This document shows positions 58,170 through 64,000 of a stretch of 64,000 bases of DNA, piece by piece. Positions within the stretch are counted from its first letter, which is position 1; every line of letters starts with the position of its first letter. The stretch spans positions 30,074,032 to 30,138,031 of the forward strand of contig CM060173.1 in assembly GCA_030549775.1 (NCBI GenBank). The letters run 5' to 3'. Below the pieces are notes generated by a model. It saw nothing but the letters and a program-made list of their open reading frames with translations. It was not told the origin of the DNA and ran no database searches. The translations under genes were made by a program, and so were the position numbers. The DNA comes from Tamarix chinensis (Eukaryota > Streptophyta > Magnoliopsida > Caryophyllales > Tamaricaceae).

Positions 58170-59227
58170 AAGAAGTACATGAGGGAGGTATAGCTGGTCA
58201 TTTTAGAGTTCATAAGACCATGGAAATAATACAAGAAAATTTTACTAGCCATGGATGATAAAACTAGTACAAAAAATTATAGGAAGATGCGTAATTTGTC
58301 AGAAAAGTAAAAGTTTCTTCTATAAGGGTTTGTATACTCATTTACTAGTACCTGATCAACCTTGGGAAACATTAGCATGGATTTTATTTTAGGATTACCA
58401 AGGATGCAAAGGGGTAAAGATTCACTTCTTGTGGTAGTAGATAGACTTTTAAAATTTATACCTTTTAACAAGATTGATAATAAAACACATGTAACAGACT
58501 TATATTTCCAAGAACTAGTGAGGTTACATGGAGTTTCCAAAAGTATAGTATCAGAGAGAGATGTAAAATTCTTATGCTACTTTTGGAAGACACTTTGGCA
58601 CATGTTAGGTACTAAGTTGTTGTTTAGTACTTCTCATCATCCGTAGACGAATGGTCAAATCAAAGTGACTAATAGAACTTTAGGTACTTTGTTACGAGGG
58701 TTGGTGAATAAATGTACCAAAGATTGGGATATAAAGCTTGTGCATGCAAAGTTTGCATATAATAGGAGTTCTTCTAGTACAACTTAATCAAGTCCTTTTG
58801 AGATTATCTATGAGGTTCATTCATATCTACCTATTGGTATGCTGTTATTTAAGAGAGAATATATAAATAATTATGATGTCAAGGAGAGAAATGAATTCTT
58901 TAAAAAAATTAATCAACAAATTAAAGACAACATTGAAAAATTGAATGCTAGATACCAAGCTCAAGCCAATAAAAACATAATTTAACAAGTATTTAAACTA
59001 GGAGATTTGGTATGGTTGCATTTGAGAAAAGAGAGATTTCCAAACTTAAGAAAGAATAAACTAATGCCAAGTGATGATGGTCCATTCAAAATCTTAAGAA
59101 AATTTAGAAATAACACATATAAACTTAAATTACCTGAACATTATGGAGGAGTATCTAGGACTTTCAACATTGGTGACTTATCTTCTTATTATAGTAATGC
59201 TAATTTGAGGAAAAATTCTTCTCTATA
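58170..59227 (+). pseudogene. Integrase of the complete gypsy element
   Basis: HHCC zinc finger at about 58175-58315: 'VHEGGIAGHFRVHKTM' and, after stops, 'CVICQKSKSFFYKGLY'. Core at 58362-58646: '[23 protein letters not shown]' (first Asp) and '[19 protein letters not shown]' (second Asp). The Glu follows at about 58795 in 'SPFEIIYEVHSYLP', so all three DDE residues survive. The C-terminal part, 59007-59228, reads 'VWLHLRKERFPNLRKNKL', 'DDGPFKILRKF' and 'TYKLKLPEHYGGVSRTFNIGDLSSY', with no chromodomain after it. A few stops interrupt the frame. Confidence 0.9.
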
Positions 59228-59233
59228 AGGGGA
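59227..59233 (+). other. Polypurine tract
   Basis: AAGGGGA, four bases before the 3' LTR, in the position needed to prime plus-strand DNA. It is short but the only purine run here. Confidence 0.65.
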
Positions 59234-59236
59234 TAT

Positions 59237-60050
59237 TGATGTAGGAGAATCTCTACAAAACTCTCAATCTTCTTCTTCAAATAATGAAGAATAAGAAGAA
59301 TTAGCATACTTGGAGGTGGAACCAATTGTGCTTGAAAATTCTTATGCTTCTAATATTTTGTCAAGTAATTCTTGTAGGTGTTGTACATGTATGTAAGAAG
59401 TTCATGAAGTTCATGATGGTTGAAGATATTTGATGCACAAGGCTATGATAAAGGATTACAATGATTACAAAGTTCAAGGAAGAACAAGGCTACAAGACTA
59501 CAAAGTTTAATTACATATGATTATATCTATGTGTTGCATTATTAAATTGTGTAACTTTGTTATTTTTTTTGTATACTTTGTAATACTTGTGAATTATCAT
59601 TGTAACCTTTAATATATGTAATTTATCATGCCTTAATAGGGTTATATCATTAATAAGGCTGCTTAGTGGGCTTATTAATGAAAGGGTCTGCATGGTTGCA
59701 TGCATATATATTCATTGTACTCAAGGATTTCGACACATTCCAACTTATATGAAAAGAGTTCATTCATGAATTAGAGAGAGGGATACATAATAGGTGTGAT
59801 CTTCTTCATCTCTTCTCCTTATTCAATCGAGAGCATTAAGGAGTAGTAAGAGTTTTCTATTGAGAAATATGAGATTTCTCATTAGAAAGAGTTATATCTT
59901 GGTATAGATCTAATTCACCCTATTAAACATTCGAGACGATAACAAATTTAAAAGGTGAATTGATTTTGGATGATGCATTTGTAAATTGTAATCCTTAAAA
60001 AAAGATCATGGATTTTTGTAGAAGATTGTTGAAGATAATCTTCCACATCA
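59237..60050 (+). repeat. 3' LTR
   Basis: 814 bp from TGATGTAGGAG to CCACATCA, collinear with 53196-54002. Shared blocks include 'ttcttcttcaaataatgaag', 'gttcatgatggttgaagata' and 'taataaggct'. It is followed by the target duplication CTTTC and by copy 3 of the truncated gypsy element. Confidence 0.85.
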
Positions 60051-60055
60051 CTTTC

Positions 60056-60690
60056 AAGATGATGAAGGATCTCTATTCTAAAGATGAAGACTTCTTGGGG
60101 ATTTTTGAAGCTTGTGGGAAGCATTGAAGTAGTGTGATTTATGTGATCAAAGATGGTTTTCTATTCAAGAATAATAAGATATACATCTTAAGATCTTCTA
60201 TTTGAGATTTGATCATCAAGGAAGTGTATGAAGGAGGTATTTTAAGACATATTGGGCCTACATCAAGAGCACTCTCATTAGCCATGTATGTTCAAAGGTG
60301 CGCAAGCTATGGTGGGAAAATGTGCTTCATGCCAAATGAGCAATAGTTTCTTCCACAAAGGGATCTATGTAGCACTACTGACTCCTAATGAACCTTGGGA
60401 GAGAGTTAGTATGGATTTCATACTTTTTTACCAAGAAATTAATAGGGTAATGATTCTATCATGATAGTAGTGGATTATTTTTCCAAGATAAAACACTTCA
60501 TACCATGCCGCAAGATGGATGATGCTACTGATATTGTCAATCTCTAGTTTTGCTAATTGGTGAAGTTACATGGATTTTCAAGAAGTATTGTGAGTGATCA
60601 AGACATGAAGTTTCTAAGCTACTTTTAGAAGACCATGTCACTTCCTAATAGCTAAGTTATTATTTAGTACTTTTGAAATGTATTATGTTC
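60056..60690 (+). pseudogene. Gypsy integrase remnant, copy 3
   Basis: 'YSKDEDFLGIFEACGKH' at about 60075-60125 and 'MYVQRCASYGGKMCFMPN' at about 60285-60340 match copies 1 and 2. The first-Asp block ('VSMDFI') survives at about 60405, and the second-Asp block ('SDQDMKFLSYF') near 60595-60630. It ends at about 60690, at the breakpoint seen in the other copies. Confidence 0.75.
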
Positions 60691-61640
60691 CATTCAATTA
60701 TTATTGTTTTTATACCTAAATCACCCTTATATTATCTTACTTAACTTATAATCAGACATAAATTGAAGATCCCTATTAGAAAAGTCAATGGTGCTATACT
60801 TATTGCTAGGAATAATACTTGATTTCAAAGAATAATTCATCGTTTATCTTGTTTGGGTTACTATAACAAACTAAAAATGTTTAATTTGTATTCCTATTAA
60901 TTATGGTACAAGAGTTTTAAGAATTTTATATTTAAGTAGATTTTGATAATTAAGTTGATAGATTTTATTAATTTTTTAATATTTATGTTTTTTTATATCA
61001 TTATTGTTATATTGAAACTACCTTTAAATTATTCTACCTTAATTTTTGATTTGACTATATAGAAATTACATCTTAGAAGAGAACGAAGTTGTCTTTATCT
61101 CTAGAAATAATATCGTTATCGAACAATACGATGAAATCTTTTAGGATGAGTGTGTAATTTCAAAGAATGATTCATTGTTGCTTGGGGGTGATTACATTGG
61201 AAATAGAATAATATCTAGGAATGGTCCCTTTTCTTAGAAATCCCATGCTCCCTCTACCAGGTTTGTACCCTCGATTCCCATTCCTATTGTATCTAGTGGT
61301 ACTCCCTTCCTTACCTCTCTAAATTTATTGGTCTAAAAAAATTATATATATATATTTGCTTCTAATAGATAATGCATTTTTTTGTGTAGCACATTCATAG
61401 GGATGACAAGAAAGGTGGTTATAATTTATGTATGATTTTTTTTGACTCGTTATTCTTGTTTTAAAAAATGTTTTTTCTATTTTTAATTTTACATACTCTT
61501 TATCCAAAAAGAAATTTATAAAATATATTTTTCCCATATTATCTTCGTAACTATGTAATACTAACAAGCATCCAGAAGTAATGGTTGAGGACGTTGAGAT
61601 AAAGCGATGGATATAAAGGCCACATATTAGTAGGAAAACT
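60691..61640. other. Spacer and start of a third duplicated segment
   Basis: Matches 19981-21160 of copy 1 in order, lacking the body of the GC-rich insert at 20658-20925. The end (61400-61630) matches 20955-21170 and 38701-38860 plus 42508-42590, including 'aacaagcatccagaa' and 'gataaagcgatgg'. Similarity then stops, so the peptide gene is absent from this copy, at least within the window. Confidence 0.75.
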
Positions 61641-62511
61641 ACCTAAAGCATCTCTATGGTAACTCTTTGAGTTATTACCCTATTATGATCACATAATTAT
61701 ACATCCATTTAATTCTTTGTGAGAAATGGGTTGGATCATCCCCCATGGTCTCTTAATACCCATTGTAGTCAAACTAGATAGCCAAATGAACATAAGTCAG
61801 ATGAAGCCAAGTAACCAGCAATGGACATAAAGTTTAGCTAAAGCCAAAATAAACCCACTAGGGTAATAAAACCTTTTTAGTATCAATACCTCATATTACA
61901 TCAAAAGTATCTAGAGTAGGAAAGGAACCCAAATCTCTAGGATGTTATTCAAAGGTAATAATAATATGAAATACCCTAAGGTAGACTAACCCCTGGTAGC
62001 GAATAAAGGATTAGATAATATAGACCCGTATAGTGCTCTATAATCTTCTTCTTTAAATGATTAGTGTTTTATTATATGTATGCCGATATCACATGACAAA
62101 TCCAAGGCCCACACATCATACCAATCCAACATATCTACATGAACATCTCACATTATCCAACATAATCCATCAAGGTTACATATATGTGATATCATCATTT
62201 TCTGAGCCAAGTCATACCAAGGTTGTGATTAAATTACTCATTGATGAACACGCAAAACCAAGGTCACCATTTGTTTCCATTTATTCATTCTTTTATTAAA
62301 TGGTCAAATTTTAGGTAACAAAATAGATAAAGGTCAAAGCTATGGTCAAATACTAAGAATAACCTACAAAAATATCACAAAACCTTCCTGAGATGCTAAT
62401 TGACTAGTCCACAAAACTAGTGGCCTGGTTCAAATACGTAATGACAATCATTAGAACCAAAATAAGGCAACTAACTAAGTGGTTTTAGACAAATTATTTG
62501 AGTGGTTCAAA
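61641..62511. other. No gene recognised
   Basis: AT-rich, with short frames only, the longest about 80 codons at 62057-62299 and without any recognisable motif. Confidence 0.4.
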
Positions 62512-62973
62512 TAGGGGTAGCAATGGGTTCGATATAGGTTGGGTACCCCTTATTTGTTACCCAAACCTGATAAATAAACCTATATCCATATCCATACCCA
62601 ATTTCGGTGAGTATTTTTTTCCTACTCTATATCTATATCAATATTCGTTTACATATCCATCAGGTAAAACCTATCTGGTTTAAAATAAAAACCATCCAAT
62701 GTTAGAATTAAATACTTAGATCATTAAGTTTTAATTATATTTCTACTTTTACCCTTAGAAAAATATATTGAAGGTTATATAAATAAATTGTAAAAATAAT
62801 AATTTCATATAGGATAGATGGAGTTGAGGATCATTTACCCATATCCATACCCAAAGTTGGAAGATATTTTTCCCTTTCTTCCATATCCAATTACACATCC
62901 AATTGATAAAACCTTTTAGGTTTTAAGTAAAACCCATTAAATTTCGTGCAAACCCCATTTATTGGCATCCCTA
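62512..62973. repeat. Possible small TIR element (TAGGG ends)
   Basis: About 462 bp, starting TAGGGGTAGCAATGGG. Its right end, reverse complemented, is TAGGGATGCCAATAAATGGG. Inside are 'ccatatccatacccaa' motifs in both halves. TAGGG-type ends with GGCAA are usual for hAT-like MITEs, but no convincing 8-bp duplication is present. Confidence 0.4.
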
Positions 62974-64000
62974 GATACAGCTAGTGGACTAGTCCTATCC
63001 AAACTAATTGATTGCTAACCTACCAAGGCAACATCCTAGAATCATAAAACGATTAACTAGTCGAGGAATACCAATCAACTAATACAATTGATTTACCAGT
63101 TATCATGTTAACCAGATGGTTGATTTACCAAAATTAGATGCACTCCATGTTGTTTAAGGATGAAACATACTTTATAACTCTACCAAAACATTAGATATAA
63201 TGCATACATGATTGCCAACACATTATAATCAAGGATTAAATGCTCAAAACTTCATGAATTTATCAATATTTCAACATATCATAGCATAAACTCATGCTTT
63301 ACTAATTGACACCATCACTTTATGATATGAAATATACACATTCACATGCTAAATTATTAATAGAGAATAGATAAACCACAACTAAACATAGGATCCATAA
63401 AAGGTCATTTAATAAAACATGTTTAACCCTAAATTCATGATTTCTACACATGATCACATATATTTCATCAAAACATGCTTGTATTCACCAATCCACTATC
63501 ATATATCTTAGTATACAACTCAAAAGCTTTGACCTATACAACCTTTATGCTCATTTACACCACAAATTAGGGTAAGAAATAATTACTTAGCAAAGCAAGC
63601 AAAACCAATGAAGATAGGAGAAAAGGCTCCCCCTTGCTAAAAAAATCCATCACTATCTAAATACCTTTAAAGATACCCATATGACTGCTCATAAAAGACA
63701 ATTAATATAAAAAAATTAAAATTTAAGAGGAAGATAGAAGGCTTTAACCTTGTCTCCAAAATCAAAACATTAGTGAGGAAGAGAAGGGCTCCAATTCCTC
63801 AACCTTATTCTAAGACTATACTTATTTTGCTTAACGAAAACAAAATAATGTTAGATAAAGGATAAGATGAGTTAAGAACTAAGACTATGAGAAAGAGAGA
63901 TTTGTTGAAGATTAAACAAGGAAGAGAATAATAAGGAAAAAGAAAGAGAGAGATTGCAGTTTTTGAAGAAGGCAAGGAAAATAGATGTTATGACTTATAA
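62974..64000. other. No gene recognised
   Basis: AT-rich, no supported frame or repeat. The last 250 bases become purine-rich on the plus strand (runs of 'gagag' and 'aagg'), without further structure. Confidence 0.4.

Larger units (their letters stand above)
53196..60050 (+). mobile_element. Ty3/gypsy LTR retrotransposon, structurally complete but dead
   Basis: 6855 bp: 5' LTR 53196-54002, primer-binding site, gag, PR, RT, RNase H, integrase, polypurine tract, 3' LTR 59237-60050. The target duplication is CTTTT/CTTTC (53191-53195 and 60051-60055; copy 2 has CTTTC). Domain order PR-RT-RH-IN makes it Ty3/gypsy. No chromodomain was seen after the integrase. The LTRs differ at about 8 of the first 113 positions by my count, so it is old but younger than the element it split. 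Catalytic residues of PR and RT are lost and stops interrupt every domain. Confidence 0.9.
52823..60690 (+). mobile_element. Truncated Ty3/gypsy element, copy 3 (split by a full gypsy element)
   Basis: Left part 52823-53195 is an RNase H remnant. The right part 60051-60690 is the RNase H-integrase linker and integrase. The two join in sequence when 53196-60050 is removed. Same family and same integrase breakpoint as copies 1 and 2. Its 5' truncation lies further in, within RNase H. Confidence 0.8.

Overview
This window looks like heterochromatic, transposon-dominated nuclear DNA from a flowering plant. It is very AT-rich and holds decayed Ty1/copia and Ty3/gypsy elements, a CACTA transposon, a Helitron, small TIR elements and long tandem arrays. 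I see no rRNA, tRNA or recognisable housekeeping gene. A 7-unit TTAGGG array inside the CACTA element is the human-type telomere hexamer. Many Asparagales use it in place of the usual plant TTTAGGG, so it is a weak taxonomic hint only. Nearly all coding remnants carry in-frame stops, and many key residues are lost.

Layout. 641-1560 (minus strand): decayed copia gag/protease remnant. 2050-9101: a bounded CACTA element with a dead TNPD/TNP2 transposase and a dead Ulp1-type (C48) peptidase. 11342-19980: truncated gypsy element split by a 5.1-kb LTR-like insertion. 19980-26410: spacer plus a segment carrying a small secreted-peptide gene (25067-25288). 26411-37950: a second copy of the truncated gypsy element, split by an 8.8-kb nest of two more LTR-like elements. 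38701-51010: second copy of the peptide-gene segment (gene at 44517-44738), split by a 3.6-kb Helitron and a 5.4-kb insertion that carries two tandem arrays (about 148-bp and 272-bp units). 52823-60690: third copy of the truncated gypsy element, split by a nearly complete 6.9-kb gypsy element with both LTRs, PBS and PPT. 60691-61640: third copy of the spacer. The rest is unassigned.

The main structural result is that positions 11342-61640 look like three diverged copies of one locus (truncated gypsy element + spacer + peptide-gene segment; the third copy lacks the gene). Comparing copies gives empty sites, so several insertions can be bounded to the base and their target-site duplications read: 5 bp for LTR-type elements, 8 bp for hAT-like elements, 9 bp for the array-carrying insertion.

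The only plausible host genes are the two 73-codon secreted peptides. Both are intact, each has a TATA box about 120 bp upstream of the ATG, and by hand count they differ by 12 replacement codons and 1 silent codon, mostly outside the signal peptide. A second short open frame, conserved in both copies downstream of the peptide gene, is probably the last exon of an otherwise missing gene. All family calls come from reading translations by eye; no database search was run.
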